DNA of 50,110 nucleotides, from contig JAGXQV010000182.1 of NCBI GenBank assembly GCA_018336195.1, positions 1 through 50,110 on the forward strand, given 5' to 3'. Position 1 is the first letter of the stretch. Each line of letters opens with the position of its first letter. Positions 1-9,314 of this stretch are shown in pieces. The notes under the pieces are model-generated. The model ran no database searches. It was not told the DNA's origin and was given only the letters and a program-made list of their open reading frames with translations. The position numbers were made by a program, and so were the translations under genes. This DNA comes from Sulfuricella sp. Lineage in GTDB: Bacteria > Pseudomonadota > Gammaproteobacteria > Burkholderiales > Sulfuricellaceae.

Positions 1-302
1 CCCCGGCGGCGGAACGCGCGCTGTGGGTGGCCGCCCGCCTCGCCCGCGACGGCGGCGGCCTGTCGGTGCTGATTCCCGCGCCGGACGGCGCCACCGGGCA
101 ACGCCTCGAAGACCAGGCGCGCCGCCTGTTGAGCGCCCGTGGTATCGCCGCCCATTACCGCTGGCTGGACAGCGCCAACGCCGGCGAGCTTGCCGGCCTG
201 ATGCGCCACGACGGCGACGGCCTGCTGGTCGCCGATGCCGACAATCTACTGGTTCCGCCACTCCTCGAAGAAATGGACTGTCCGCTGCTGTTGGTGCGCT
301 AA
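1..302 (+). CDS. C-terminal fragment of a universal stress protein-like protein
   Basis: This reading frame is open from the left edge of the window and stops at 300-302, so the true start lies outside. About 99 residues are visible. The tail ends in the hydrophobic strand CPLLLVR, typical of the last beta strand of UspA-type domains, where CPVLLVR is common. Earlier segments (SVLIPAPDG, an LLSARGI helix, GLLVADADN) fit the alternating strands and helices of that fold. The G-x2-G-x9-G-S/T nucleotide loop of ATP-binding Usp proteins is not clear here. A GTG at 27 could act as a start, but no convincing ribosome binding site precedes it. The assignment rests on general resemblance; another Rossmann-like protein is possible. 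Confidence 0.45.
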   Translation, partial: PAAERALWVAARLARDGGGLSVLIPAPDGATGQRLEDQARRLLSARGIAAHYRWLDSANAGELAGLMRHDGDGLLVADADNLLVPPLLEEMDCPLLLVR

Positions 303-477
303 CGGCGGCTTGTGCCGCCTGCCGTCAATTCCCCGCGCAATATACGAAGTTTCCCCCATTTCCCTTTAGTCCGGCCGGACTAACATGAAGCATGACCAAC
401 CAGCCGTTGCAATCATCGGCGCCGTCCGCGCCACAGTCCCGAGACGCGGGAAAGTCGGTTGGAAAAGGGGGAAAGTC

Positions 478-3021
478 ATGACCGCCAATCAACGAAAACG
501 CGCCTTAGCCCCGTCGGGACCGCGCAAAACCAAGGTGGAGCCGCCTACGCTTTGCGACCCGCAGGCAACCATCGCGCCGGAACTATGCGCCTACCCCGAT
601 CAAGTACGGCGCAGCCGCGAAACCGAAGAGGCGCTCCACCAAGTGGTGGACGCATTTAATGCGTTCCGTGACCCGATTTTCATCCACGACAGCGAATTCC
701 GCATCCTCCGCGCCAACCCCGCTTATCTGGCCTGCGCCAGGCAGCCGCTCAGGAACATCCTCGGCAAGCCCTACTGGCAAGTGTTTCCCAAGGGCGACGG
801 GCCGCTTGCCAGTTGCCTCAAGGCCTTGCAGAGAGGCTCCATGATGGAGGAAGCTGAAAACGTCGCGACCGAGAGCAACGAGGTTTTCCATTCCCGCGCC
901 TTCGCGGTTCAGGCGGATAACGGCGATTATCTGTATTCCGTGCATCTCCTGGAGGACATCACCGAGCGCATCCGCATGGAGGAGGCGTTGCGCCAGGAGA
1001 AGATGCTTTCCGAGGCAACCATCGGCAGCGCGCCGGGATTCTTCTTCGTGGTCGACCGGGAAGGGCGGCATGTACGGTGGAATGGCTATCTGAACAAAAT
1101 GACCGGGCTTTCCGACGAGAAACTGCGGGAAACCGCCTTGTTGCAGATTGTCCACGAAGGCGACAAGTTGTTTGCCGCGGCAAAAATGCAGGAGGCGTTT
1201 GGCGGCGGTTACGCGCAAGGAGAGATGCGGCTGGTGACCGTCGACAAGGGGGTGCGGGACTTTTCCATCTCGGCGCGGCGCTTCGCGGTCGATGACGCCA
1301 CCTATCTGGCCGGCTTTGGCGTCGACGTCACCGAGCAAAAACGCGCCGTGGCCCAATTGCAATTGGATGCCCAGGTGTTCAACGGCGCGACCGAAAGCAT
1401 CCTCATCATGGACGCCGAAAAGCGGGTGATCCAGGTGAATCCGGCATTCATCGCGATTACCGGTTACACCCCCCAGGAAACCATCGGCAAGAAGCGCTGG
1501 CTGTTGCTGGCGCGCGTTCACGACAAGGCGACTTACCGCGCCATCTGGAAAGCGTTGCGCCGCCACGACCACTGGCGCGGCGAGATCCACGGACAACGCA
1601 AGAACGGCGAAGTCTATCCCATGCTTCTCAACATCAGCCGCGTGCACAATGCCCAGGGGGAAATATCCAATTACATCGCGATTTTCAGCGACATCACGGA
1701 TCTGAAACGCTCCCATGAACAGATGGAGCACATGGCCACTCACGACCGCCTGACCGGACTCCCCAACCGCAACCTGTTTTACGACCGCCTCCAACATAGC
1801 CTGGACAAGGTCGCCCGCCACGACGAACACCTCGCGGTGATGTTCGTCGATCTCGACAATTTCAAGGCCATCAACGACACCCTCGGCCACGAAATGGGCG
1901 ACCTGCTTCTGCGCCAAGTCGCCGAACGCCTGCAAGCCTGCACCCGCAAGCAAGACACGATTGCGCGCCTGGGAGGAGACGAATTCACGATCCTCACCGA
2001 ATCCCTTAAGACGGCTTTCGAAGACGTCATTTCCACCACCGCGCAACGGATCGTCGCGTCGCTGGCCGCGCCGTTCGACCTGGGCGGCCGGGAAGTGCAT
2101 ATTTCCGCGAGCGTCGGCATTGCCCTTTACCCCAAGGACGGCAAGAATCTCTCGGCCTTGCTCAAGCGGGCCGACATGGCGATGTACAACGCCAAGGAAA
2201 TCGGCAAGAACAACTACCAGTTCTTTACCGAAGAGATGAACATCCGCGCCGCCGAACGCATGGCTTTCGAGAGCGACCTGCGCGGCGCCCTGAAAGGGGG
2301 GGAGTTTTTTCTGGAATATCAGCCGCAGATGCAGTTGGGTTCGTCGCGGATCGTCGCCGTCGAAGCGCTGCTGCGCTGGCAAAGCCCGAAACGCGGGCTG
2401 GTGCTGCCCGAGCGCTTCATCCCGGTTGCCGAGGTGATGGGCTTGATCGTGCCCATCGGCGAATGGGTATTGCAGTCGGTGTGTCGGCAGATTCGCGAAT
2501 GGACGAGCCAGGGGCTACGCGATATCCGCGTGGCGATCAATCTTTCTTCGCGCCAATTCCGACAGGACGGGCTTGCCGAAGCGATTCGGCGCGCCATGGA
2601 AAAAAACCGGATCCCCGCCGCGAATCTCGAATTCGAACTGTCGGAAAGCGCCGTGATGGACGATGCCGAATCGGCCGCCAAAATCCTGCAACAGCTAAAG
2701 GACATGGGGGTGCGCCTGGCAATCGACGATTTTGTTATCGGCTATTCTTCGCTACAGCACCTGAAGCGCTTCCCCATCGACAACCTCAAGCTGGACAGCC
2801 ATTTCACCCAGGGCGTTGCCACGGATGCCGGTGACCAGGTGATCGCCGCCGCGATTATCGCGATGGGCCACAGCATGAAGCTGGACGTCATCGCCAAAGG
2901 GGTCGAAACCCAACAACAGCTTGAGTTCTTCCAGAACAATGGCTGCGATCTTGCCCAGGGTTTCTTCATCAATCGCCCGCTGTCGCCCGAACATGTCGCC
3001 ACCATGATTGGACATGCCTGA
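478..3021 (+). CDS. PAS-PAS-PAS-GGDEF-EAL cyclic-di-GMP signalling protein with a degenerate EAL domain
   Basis: A protein of 847 residues, predicted soluble. The order is a short basic N-terminal tail, three PAS sensor domains (roughly residues 35-160, 170-305 and 310-430), a GGDEF diguanylate cyclase domain and an EAL phosphodiesterase domain. GGDEF is intact at residues 499-503 and is preceded five residues upstream by RKQD, a match to the RxxD product-inhibition site, so c-di-GMP synthesis with feedback control is likely. The EAL signature is at residues 629-631, and the asparagine (NLSSRQF), glutamate (ELSES) and lysine (NLKLD) ligands are present. However, the DDFGTG loop reads DDFVIG and the AEGVET motif reads AKGVET, which removes the glutamate described as general base in RocR. 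I infer an inactive or binding-only EAL. The start at 478 is chosen because a GGGGGAAAG site precedes it; an in-frame ATG at 385 lacks one. Confidence 0.9.
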   Translation: MTANQRKRALAPSGPRKTKVEPPTLCDPQATIAPELCAYPDQVRRSRETEEALHQVVDAFNAFRDPIFIHDSEFRILRANPAYLACARQPLRNILGKPYWQVFPKGDGPLASCLKALQRGSMMEEAENVATESNEVFHSRAFAVQADNGDYLYSVHLLEDITERIRMEEALRQEKMLSEATIGSAPGFFFVVDREGRHVRWNGYLNKMTGLSDEKLRETALLQIVHEGDKLFAAAKMQEAFGGGYAQGEMRLVTVDKGVRDFSISARRFAVDDATYLAGFGVDVTEQKRAVAQLQLDAQVFNGATESILIMDAEKRVIQVNPAFIAITGYTPQETIGKKRWLLLARVHDKATYRAIWKALRRHDHWRGEIHGQRKNGEVYPMLLNISRVHNAQGEISNYIAIFSDITDLKRSHEQMEHMATHDRLTGLPNRNLFYDRLQHSLDKVARHDEHLAVMFVDLDNFKAINDTLGHEMGDLLLRQVAERLQACTRKQDTIARLGGDEFTILTESLKTAFEDVISTTAQRIVASLAAPFDLGGREVHISASVGIALYPKDGKNLSALLKRADMAMYNAKEIGKNNYQFFTEEMNIRAAERMAFESDLRGALKGGEFFLEYQPQMQLGSSRIVAVEALLRWQSPKRGLVLPERFIPVAEVMGLIVPIGEWVLQSVCRQIREWTSQGLRDIRVAINLSSRQFRQDGLAEAIRRAMEKNRIPAANLEFELSESAVMDDAESAAKILQQLKDMGVRLAIDDFVIGYSSLQHLKRFPIDNLKLDSHFTQGVATDAGDQVIAAAIIAMGHSMKLDVIAKGVETQQQLEFFQNNGCDLAQGFFINRPLSPEHVATMIGHA

Positions 3022-3060
3022 GACAAGCGGCAGTGCTCTGCTGGCCTTAGCGTGCGTGGT

Positions 3061-3086
3061 GCCGCCGGTTTGGACGGGCGGCTTTT
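3061..3086 (+). terminator. Rho-independent terminator after the GGDEF-EAL gene
   Basis: GCCGCC (3061-3066) can pair with GGCGGC (3077-3082), with a 10-nt loop, followed directly by TTTT. It lies 40 bases past the stop of the upstream gene and well before cas3, so it would separate the two units. The T run is short, so strength is uncertain. Confidence 0.5.
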
Positions 3087-3294
3087 CCGCCATTCCCCGC
3101 CAATTTTTCGGCCCCCAAAAACCGCCCTTTCAAAATATAGCCATCGCCTGGCGTGCCTTTCCAGGTTAGCGGTTGCTACCCTGTTACTTTTGACAGGTTC
3201 CCTGGCGAACGATTGCGGGTAGGATTCTCCCGGTCCTTCAACATCACTACCCGCATCTCTTCATGCCGAAACCGGCAATTTCAAAAGGGAGTCC

Positions 3295-5928
3295 ATGCGT
3301 CCCCCATTGTTTGGTAATCCTGGTGCTGCGCTTCTCGATACGGCGGGAGAACGGATGGCCTTCGGCAAACTCGACCGGGACGATTCCGGCGCGATAACCG
3401 GCTGGCACCCGCTGGCCGACCACATGAGTGATGTCGCCGCCTGTTTTGCGCGGCTTTGCGAATGCCGCTCGATCCGCCGGGCGCTGGAGACGGCGGCGGG
3501 GCGGTCTCTGGATGAGACCGATCTGGCACGGCTGACCGCGCTGGTCTTTCTGCACGACATCGGCAAGGCCAACAGCGGCTTTCAGGCCAAGCGCTGGATG
3601 ACGAAACAGGAAATTCCCCACAGTTGGCCGCTGCCTGCCGGGCATGGCGTGGAAGCGCTCAAGCTGTTTAAGAATGAGCGACTGGTGGAACTGTTGCCGG
3701 TCGAGCAAATGGATGCATGGGGCGAGGCCTGCTATTCGCTGCTGATTGCCGTCATCAGCCACCATGGCCGTCCGATCAAGGACAGTCCCGGCGACTGGAA
3801 TAAAGCCATCTGGACGCCCGTTGCCGAGGGCTACGACCCCGCCGCCGTATTGCAGGAGATAGGCCGGCAAGTCAGGGCGAATTACCCCAGGGCGTTTGTC
3901 CCGGATGGCGAACCGCTGCCCGCCGCGCCGGTCTTCGGGCACCTGTTCGCGGGGCTGGTGCAACTGGCGGACTGGCTGGGTTCCTCGCAAGACTTTTTTC
4001 CCTATTCCGAAGTGGGAGAAGACCGTGCCGTCACCGCCCGCGCCCATGCCGAGCGCGCCATCGCCACCGTCGGCCTGGATGGCGAAGCGTGGCGCGCCGC
4101 CCTGAACACCCATATCCCCACTTTTGCCGCCACCTTCGCTGTTCCCGAAGCCCGCCCCATGCAGGCAGCCATGCAAGACTCCGCGCTGGGGCCGTTGGTG
4201 ATCCTCGAAGCCGAAACCGGCAGCGGCAAGACCGAGGCCGCGTTGTGGCGCTACGTGCAACTGTTTCGCGCCGGGCTGGTGGATAGCCTGTATTTCGCCC
4301 TGCCCACGCGGGTGGCGGCGAGCCAGGTTTACGAACGGGTCAAACGAGCCGTCGCGCGGCTGTGGCCGGAAAACCCGCCGCTTGCGGTGCGCGCCCTGTC
4401 CGGCTACGTCAGCGCCGACGGTGCCGAAGCCCAATATCTGCCCGGCTTCGCAGTGCAATGGAGCGACCATCCCGAAGACGCGCAAGCCGAACGGCGCTGG
4501 GCCGCCGAATCCGCCAAGCGCTTCCTCGCCGCGCCGCTGGCGGTGGGGACCATCGACCAAGCCCTGTTGGGCGCCCTGCAAGTGCGCCATGCCCACCTGC
4601 GCTTAGCCCTGCTGGCGCGCAGCCTGCTGGTGGTCGATGAAGTCCATGCCTCCGATCCCTACATGACGGTGCTGCTGGAGCGCCTGCTCAAAACCCACCT
4701 GGGCTGCGGCGGCCACGCCCTGCTGCTCTCCGCCACCCTCGGTTCCAGCGCGCGTCGCCGCTATCTCAAACTGGTCGGTGCCCAAGCCCCGGATTCCTCC
4801 TTTGCCGCCGCCTGCCGCGTGCCCTATCCGGCGATTTCGGAGCGCCCCGTCAAATCCGCCGCCGCCGCCAAAATAGTCGCCTGGATGGCCTACGACCTTA
4901 TCGACCAGTTCGCCGAAGTCGCCCGCCTGGCCATGGCTGCCGCCCACCAAGGCGCCAAGGTACTGGTGATCCGCAACACCGTGGGCGATGCCATCGCCAC
5001 CCTTGCGGCTATCGAGGAGCGCGTTTCCGACCCGGCTTGGCTGTTTCGCGTCAATCAGGTTGCCACCCTCCATCACAGCCGCTTCAGCCGCCAAGACCGC
5101 CCCCTCATGGATCGCGCGGTCGAAGCGCAACTCGGCAAAGCGCGCCCGCCCGGCCCGTGCATCGTGGTCGGCACGCAAACCCTGGAACAAAGCCTGGACA
5201 TCGACGCCGACCTGCTCATCACCGACCTGTGCCCGATGGACGTCCTCCTGCAACGCATCGGGCGCCTGCATCGCCACGCCAACGTGCGCCCCGCCGCTTT
5301 CCAGACCGCGCAGGCGTGGGTGCTGACCCCGCCGGGGCACGATCTCGATCCCTTGATCGCCAAGTCGCAGCATGGGCTGGGACGCTTCCGCGATGGCGGC
5401 GGGGTATATGCCGACTTGCGCATTCTTGAGGCCACCCGGGCGCTGATCGCCGAGCGCCCCATGGTGACGATACCCGCGGACAACCGTTACCTGGTCGAAG
5501 CCGCCACCCACCCGGAAAAACTCCAGACCATCCAGGAGCGCCACGGGGAATCCTGGCAAAAGCTCGGGCAACAAATCGAGGGCGACACCGGCGCACGCCG
5601 GAGCCTCGGGTATCTCCATGCGCTGGACGTAACCCAGCCATTCGGCGAGCAGGGCTTTCCCGACGACGTGCCTATCGCCACCCGTCTCGGCGCCCAGGAT
5701 CGACTCTTCCATTTCGACGGCTTGCCTGGCCCCTTCGGCGAACCGCTGTGTGAACTGCCGATTCGCCATCACCTGCTGCCCAAGGACTTGCCGCTGGAAG
5801 CCGAACCCGCAGAAATTGCCCAAAGCGGCGGCGCCATCACCTTTCGCCTGGGCGGCGCCCATTTTCGCTACAGCCGCCTCGGGCTGGAACGCCTCAAGAA
5901 CGACCCCGACACAGGAGACCAACCGTGA
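3295..5928 (+). CDS. cas3: Cas3 nuclease-helicase, type I-E
   Basis: A protein of 877 residues, usual for a fused HD-helicase Cas3. It is the effector recruited by Cascade to an R-loop, where it nicks and degrades the non-target strand while translocating. The N-terminal HD nuclease shows H-x3-H in HPLADH (near residue 38) and LHDIGK (His87-Asp88). The helicase follows with a Walker A (ETGSGKT, about 305-312), DEVH box (about 448), LLSAT (motif III) and the C-terminal GTQTLEQSLDIDADLLITD and QRIGRLHRH motifs. All key residues are visible. AGGGAG lies just before the ATG at 3295, which settles the start. It opens the cas operon; its stop overlaps the next start by four bases. About 270 bases upstream hold no gene. 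Confidence 0.96.
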   Translation: MRPPLFGNPGAALLDTAGERMAFGKLDRDDSGAITGWHPLADHMSDVAACFARLCECRSIRRALETAAGRSLDETDLARLTALVFLHDIGKANSGFQAKRWMTKQEIPHSWPLPAGHGVEALKLFKNERLVELLPVEQMDAWGEACYSLLIAVISHHGRPIKDSPGDWNKAIWTPVAEGYDPAAVLQEIGRQVRANYPRAFVPDGEPLPAAPVFGHLFAGLVQLADWLGSSQDFFPYSEVGEDRAVTARAHAERAIATVGLDGEAWRAALNTHIPTFAATFAVPEARPMQAAMQDSALGPLVILEAETGSGKTEAALWRYVQLFRAGLVDSLYFALPTRVAASQVYERVKRAVARLWPENPPLAVRALSGYVSADGAEAQYLPGFAVQWSDHPEDAQAERRWAAESAKRFLAAPLAVGTIDQALLGALQVRHAHLRLALLARSLLVVDEVHASDPYMTVLLERLLKTHLGCGGHALLLSATLGSSARRRYLKLVGAQAPDSSFAAACRVPYPAISERPVKSAAAAKIVAWMAYDLIDQFAEVARLAMAAAHQGAKVLVIRNTVGDAIATLAAIEERVSDPAWLFRVNQVATLHHSRFSRQDRPLMDRAVEAQLGKARPPGPCIVVGTQTLEQSLDIDADLLITDLCPMDVLLQRIGRLHRHANVRPAAFQTAQAWVLTPPGHDLDPLIAKSQHGLGRFRDGGGVYADLRILEATRALIAERPMVTIPADNRYLVEAATHPEKLQTIQERHGESWQKLGQQIEGDTGARRSLGYLHALDVTQPFGEQGFPDDVPIATRLGAQDRLFHFDGLPGPFGEPLCELPIRHHLLPKDLPLEAEPAEIAQSGGAITFRLGGAHFRYSRLGLERLKNDPDTGDQP

Positions 5929-7535
5929 CCCTGCATTATTCCCTGCTCGACGAACCGCTGATTCGCGCCCGCCTGGTTGCCGGTGGGCAAACCGTCAAAT
6001 ACAGCCTGCCCGCCCTGTTGGTGGCCCTGGCAAGCGACGAGGTGCGCGACTTCCCCGCCTTGCGCCCGCACCAGCGCCACCCCTGGCACGCCTTCCTGGT
6101 GCAGCTTGCCGCCCTGGCTTTGCATTGCGCCGGGCGGACGGAACCCTTCACTGATGCCGCCGCATGGCGCGCAGCGCTGCTCGCCCTCACCCCGGATCAC
6201 CCGGACGGCGCGGCGTGGTGCCTGATCGCCCCGCACGACCAACCGGCGTTCATGCAGGCGCCGGTGCCGGGGGGAAATGTGAGCGCATGGAAAAACACCC
6301 TGTACGCCGCCGACGAACTCGACATGTTGGTGACCTCGAAAAATCACGACCTCAAGGCCGCGCGGATGCGCTGTGCTGAGCCGGACGACTGGCTGATGGC
6401 GCTGGTCAGCCTGCAAACGCAGGAAGGTTATGGGGGGGCTGGCAACTACGGAATTTCGCGAATGAACGGGGGGGGTGGGTCCCGCGTCGCAATAGGTGCT
6501 GTACCAAAAGGAAACATCGGGAAACGATGGAAACGTGATTTGGACGCACTGCTGAATGCGCGGCAGTCCATTGTTGATACGTATGGATTTGAGACAAACA
6601 ACAACCATGGATTGCTATGGCTTCTTCCTTGGGATGGAAGTGGCAGTCTTTCATTCTCCATCCTTGACCCTTTCTACATTGAGATTTGCCGACGTATCCG
6701 GCTGGTTGGGGACTGCCAATCCATCAGATTTGCCAAGGCTACAACCAGTAAAGAAATTCGGGTTGCATCGAATAACGGTATGGGGGGCACCGGCGATCCT
6801 TGGACACCAATTGATACTAACGGCGAGGCCCTTAAAGTTCGTTCAAAAGGATTCAGCTACGACTTGGCTGTAGCACTTCTTTTTGGGAACGAGTACCACA
6901 AGAGGTCATATTTTCAACCCACTGCAATGAATCTGGATAAGGCAGAGGGAGACGGCTGGGTTGTTGTTATGCAGGCATTATCGCGAGGGGGGCCGACAGC
7001 AAACAAAAGTGTGACCGAGGGCTACCACGAACGGCGCATTCCCGTCTCACCCACGGTGGGCAGACTGCTTGCCCGCAAGCACACCGACCTCCTGGCGAAA
7101 GTCGCGGGAGAACGGGTCGACGCGATTGGACAAATGCGCGGCGTGCTGTGGACGGCCCTGGCAACCCTGTTCGACCAGGGCGCGGAAAAAGAGCGTTTTT
7201 CGGACAGCGCCAAGGACAAAAGCAGTGCCGTCACCAAAACTTTCGAACAAGCCGAAGACGCGCGTTTCTTCGACGACCTCAATGCGGAAATCGAATCTCC
7301 CCATGCCGATCAAACCCGCCTGCAATGGCTGCTGGGCATGGCGGAGCGCGCCGAAAAGATTCTGTTGCATGCCTTCGAAGCCGGGCCGCAAGGCAGCGAA
7401 CAGCGCTACCGCGCCCGCGCCGCCGCCCTGGCGCGGTTTCACGGTGCCTTGCGCAATGGCAAGACCTTTCCCTCCCTCGCCAACCATTACCACCAATCCA
7501 CCGTAGAAAAGGAGCCGCACCATGAGCCTGCATGA
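5925..7535 (+). CDS. casA: Cas8e (Cse1/CasA), large subunit of type I-E Cascade
   Basis: A protein of 536 residues starting at a GTG that overlaps the cas3 stop (GTGA), with AGGAGA upstream. Cas8e recognises the PAM in target DNA and recruits Cas3. The N-terminal part is typical (SLLDEPLI, then HPWHAFLVQLAALALH). The glycine-rich stretch at about residues 169-186 (YGGAGNYGISRMN then GGGG) matches the region that reads the PAM in Cse1 proteins. The C-terminal part is the helical bundle. Oddities: two homopolymer G runs (6432-6438, 6468-6475) encode the glycine loop, and from about 6480 to 6980 G+C drops to near 49 percent, with codon use unlike the rest of the gene and its neighbours. The frame stays open throughout, so the gene looks intact but mosaic. 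Confidence 0.93.
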   Translation: MTLHYSLLDEPLIRARLVAGGQTVKYSLPALLVALASDEVRDFPALRPHQRHPWHAFLVQLAALALHCAGRTEPFTDAAAWRAALLALTPDHPDGAAWCLIAPHDQPAFMQAPVPGGNVSAWKNTLYAADELDMLVTSKNHDLKAARMRCAEPDDWLMALVSLQTQEGYGGAGNYGISRMNGGGGSRVAIGAVPKGNIGKRWKRDLDALLNARQSIVDTYGFETNNNHGLLWLLPWDGSGSLSFSILDPFYIEICRRIRLVGDCQSIRFAKATTSKEIRVASNNGMGGTGDPWTPIDTNGEALKVRSKGFSYDLAVALLFGNEYHKRSYFQPTAMNLDKAEGDGWVVVMQALSRGGPTANKSVTEGYHERRIPVSPTVGRLLARKHTDLLAKVAGERVDAIGQMRGVLWTALATLFDQGAEKERFSDSAKDKSSAVTKTFEQAEDARFFDDLNAEIESPHADQTRLQWLLGMAERAEKILLHAFEAGPQGSEQRYRARAAALARFHGALRNGKTFPSLANHYHQSTVEKEPHHEPA

Positions 7536-8097
7536 CGCCGACCGGGCGGAATCGGCCGCCATTCCCGAGGCCGTCAAGAATCCGCTGGTTCGCCTTGCCC
7601 AATTCATCGCCCGTCAACCCCGTTTTGCGGGGGACGCCGCGACCCTCGACCGGGGCGAACGGGCCGCTCTGGCGCGTCTCGATCCGGATGGCGAGTTTCG
7701 CCCCCACCAAGTGGCTGCACTGGTGCGGGCTTTCGTCGCCGCCGATCTTGAACCGGAATCCTGGACGGCCGAAACCTGGCGCCGCTGGGCGTTGATCGCC
7801 CACGGCATGGCGCTGGCCGGCCATGATGGCGGTATCAGCCTGGGGCAGCAACTGAGCGATGCGGCGGTTGCCGAATCGCGCGTCACCAAGCTGCTTACCG
7901 CGCGCGGCGAGGCGTTCCGGCAATTGCTGCCGCGCCTGGTGCGGCTGCTTGCTACCAAGACCGTCGCACCCAACTGGCGCGAGTTGGGTGGGCTAATTCT
8001 CGCCGAGGGCCGCGACGAGGATAAGTGCGAAGCGCTACGCCTGAAAATTGCGGGCCGCTATTTTTACGCCCAAGCCAAAAAACCGAAACACGCTTGA
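7522..8097 (+). CDS. casB: Cas11 (Cse2/CasB), small subunit of type I-E Cascade
   Basis: A protein of 191 residues, mostly helical and basic, as expected for Cse2 (usually 160-200). Two copies line the belly of Cascade and stabilise the displaced DNA strand. It overlaps the end of cas8e by 14 bases in another frame, and AAAGGAG lies shortly before the ATG at 7522. The central WRRWALIAHGMALAGHDG and the following conserved helices ending in LPRLVRLLA fit the family. Position between cas8e and cas7e supports the call more strongly than any single motif, since Cse2 sequences diverge widely. Confidence 0.92.
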   Translation: MSLHDADRAESAAIPEAVKNPLVRLAQFIARQPRFAGDAATLDRGERAALARLDPDGEFRPHQVAALVRAFVAADLEPESWTAETWRRWALIAHGMALAGHDGGISLGQQLSDAAVAESRVTKLLTARGEAFRQLLPRLVRLLATKTVAPNWRELGGLILAEGRDEDKCEALRLKIAGRYFYAQAKKPKHA

Positions 8098-8113
8098 ACT
8101 CAGGAGACCTACC

Positions 8114-9313
8114 ATGTCACTACCCCGCTTCATCCAGATTCACACCCTTCATACCTATCCTGCCGCGCTGCTCAACCGCGACGATGCCGGGCTGGCGAAA
8201 CGCCTGCCGCTGGGCAACGCGGTGCGCACCCGGATTTCCTCGCAATGCCTGAAACGCCACTGGCGAGTGGCCGAAGACCTGTTCTCCCTGGCGCACCTGG
8301 AGGTACCGATGGCGATACGCTCGCGCGGCACGCTGGAACTCATCAGTCGGCGCATCCAGGAAAACGGCATCGACGCCGTGCTTGCCCAAGCCGCTGCCGA
8401 AGCCTTGCGCGACGCGGGCTTGCTCGACAAGGGCGGCAAGGAAAAGAAGGGTGAAGACGCGCTCAAGACCGGTCAGGCGGTATTGCTGGGTCGACCGGAA
8501 ATCGATTATCTGGTGCGTCGCTGTAGCGAACTGGCGCAGGCGCATCCCGACGCAAAGGCGCTCAAGGCGGAAATCGCCAAGGCCATGAAAGACGAGAAGA
8601 AGAACATCGAAGCCCTGAAACACGGCAGCGGCCTGGAATCCGCCCTGTTCGGACGGATGGTCACTTCCGACATCCTTGCCGGGCGCGAGGCTGCCGTCTA
8701 CGTCGCCCATGCCTTCACGGTGCACAAGCAGGAAGTCGAAAACGATTATTTCACGGTGGTGGACGACCTGGTACAGGAAGCCGGCGAACTCGGCTCGGCG
8801 GGCATCTTCGACACCGAACTCGCCTCCGGCCTGTATTACGGCTACGTGGTGGTGGACGTGCCGCAACTTGTGGAAAACCTCGAAGGCATCCAGGCCGCCG
8901 ACTGCTTTGCCCCCGCCACCCCGGCGGAACGCCGCGAACTGGCGGGGCGCGTGGTACAGCATCTGCTGCACCTGATTGCCACCGTCAGCCCCGGCGCCAA
9001 GCGCGGCTCCACCGCGCCGTTCGAGTGGGCTAAATTCATGCTGGTGGAAGCGGGCGACTGGCAGCCATGCAGCCTGGCGGGCGCGTTTCACGATGCGCTG
9101 CCGTTGGCGGATAGCGAACATCCCGGCCCCATCCGGCAACGCGCCGTGGCGCGCATGGCCCAGGAAATCGCAGCGATGAACGACGCTTACGGCGCACCGC
9201 TGGCGCGGCGTTTTCTGGCGTTGGACAGCGTAGCGATTCCCGGCGCCGAACGCCTGAACCTCGCGGCGCTCGCCGACTGGGCCGCCGCCATCGTCCAGCA
9301 AGGGGAGTGCTGA
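8114..9313 (+). CDS. casC: Cas7e (Cse4/CasC), backbone subunit of type I-E Cascade
   Basis: A protein of 399 residues. Six copies form the helical backbone that grips the crRNA. The opening IQIHTLHTYPAALLNRDDAG and the RISSQCLKRHWR segment are hallmark Cas7e sequence; the first strand belongs to the RRM-like fold and the second lies in the crRNA-contacting region. The open frame extends upstream to 8048, but CAGGAGACC sits just before the ATG at 8114 and homologues start there (MSLPRF), so 8114 is chosen. It lies 16 bases after casB and one base before cas5e, within the same operon. Confidence 0.95.
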   Translation: MSLPRFIQIHTLHTYPAALLNRDDAGLAKRLPLGNAVRTRISSQCLKRHWRVAEDLFSLAHLEVPMAIRSRGTLELISRRIQENGIDAVLAQAAAEALRDAGLLDKGGKEKKGEDALKTGQAVLLGRPEIDYLVRRCSELAQAHPDAKALKAEIAKAMKDEKKNIEALKHGSGLESALFGRMVTSDILAGREAAVYVAHAFTVHKQEVENDYFTVVDDLVQEAGELGSAGIFDTELASGLYYGYVVVDVPQLVENLEGIQAADCFAPATPAERRELAGRVVQHLLHLIATVSPGAKRGSTAPFEWAKFMLVEAGDWQPCSLAGAFHDALPLADSEHPGPIRQRAVARMAQEIAAMNDAYGAPLARRFLALDSVAIPGAERLNLAALADWAAAIVQQGEC

Positions 9314-9314
9314 C

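Noticed and set aside
385..477. Earlier in-frame ATG for the GGDEF-EAL gene
   Set aside because: It has no ribosome binding site and the added 31 residues are unstructured and basic, while the ATG at 478 has a good site.
583..2382. 599-residue open frame on the minus strand inside the GGDEF-EAL gene
   Set aside because: It is a shadow of the strong plus-strand gene in a G+C-rich sequence; no domain or start signal is seen.
3190..3195. Perfect TTGACA hexamer upstream of cas3
   Set aside because: No acceptable -10 hexamer lies 16-18 bases downstream; TAGGAT is 24 bases away. A promoter for the cas operon is likely in this interval but cannot be placed.
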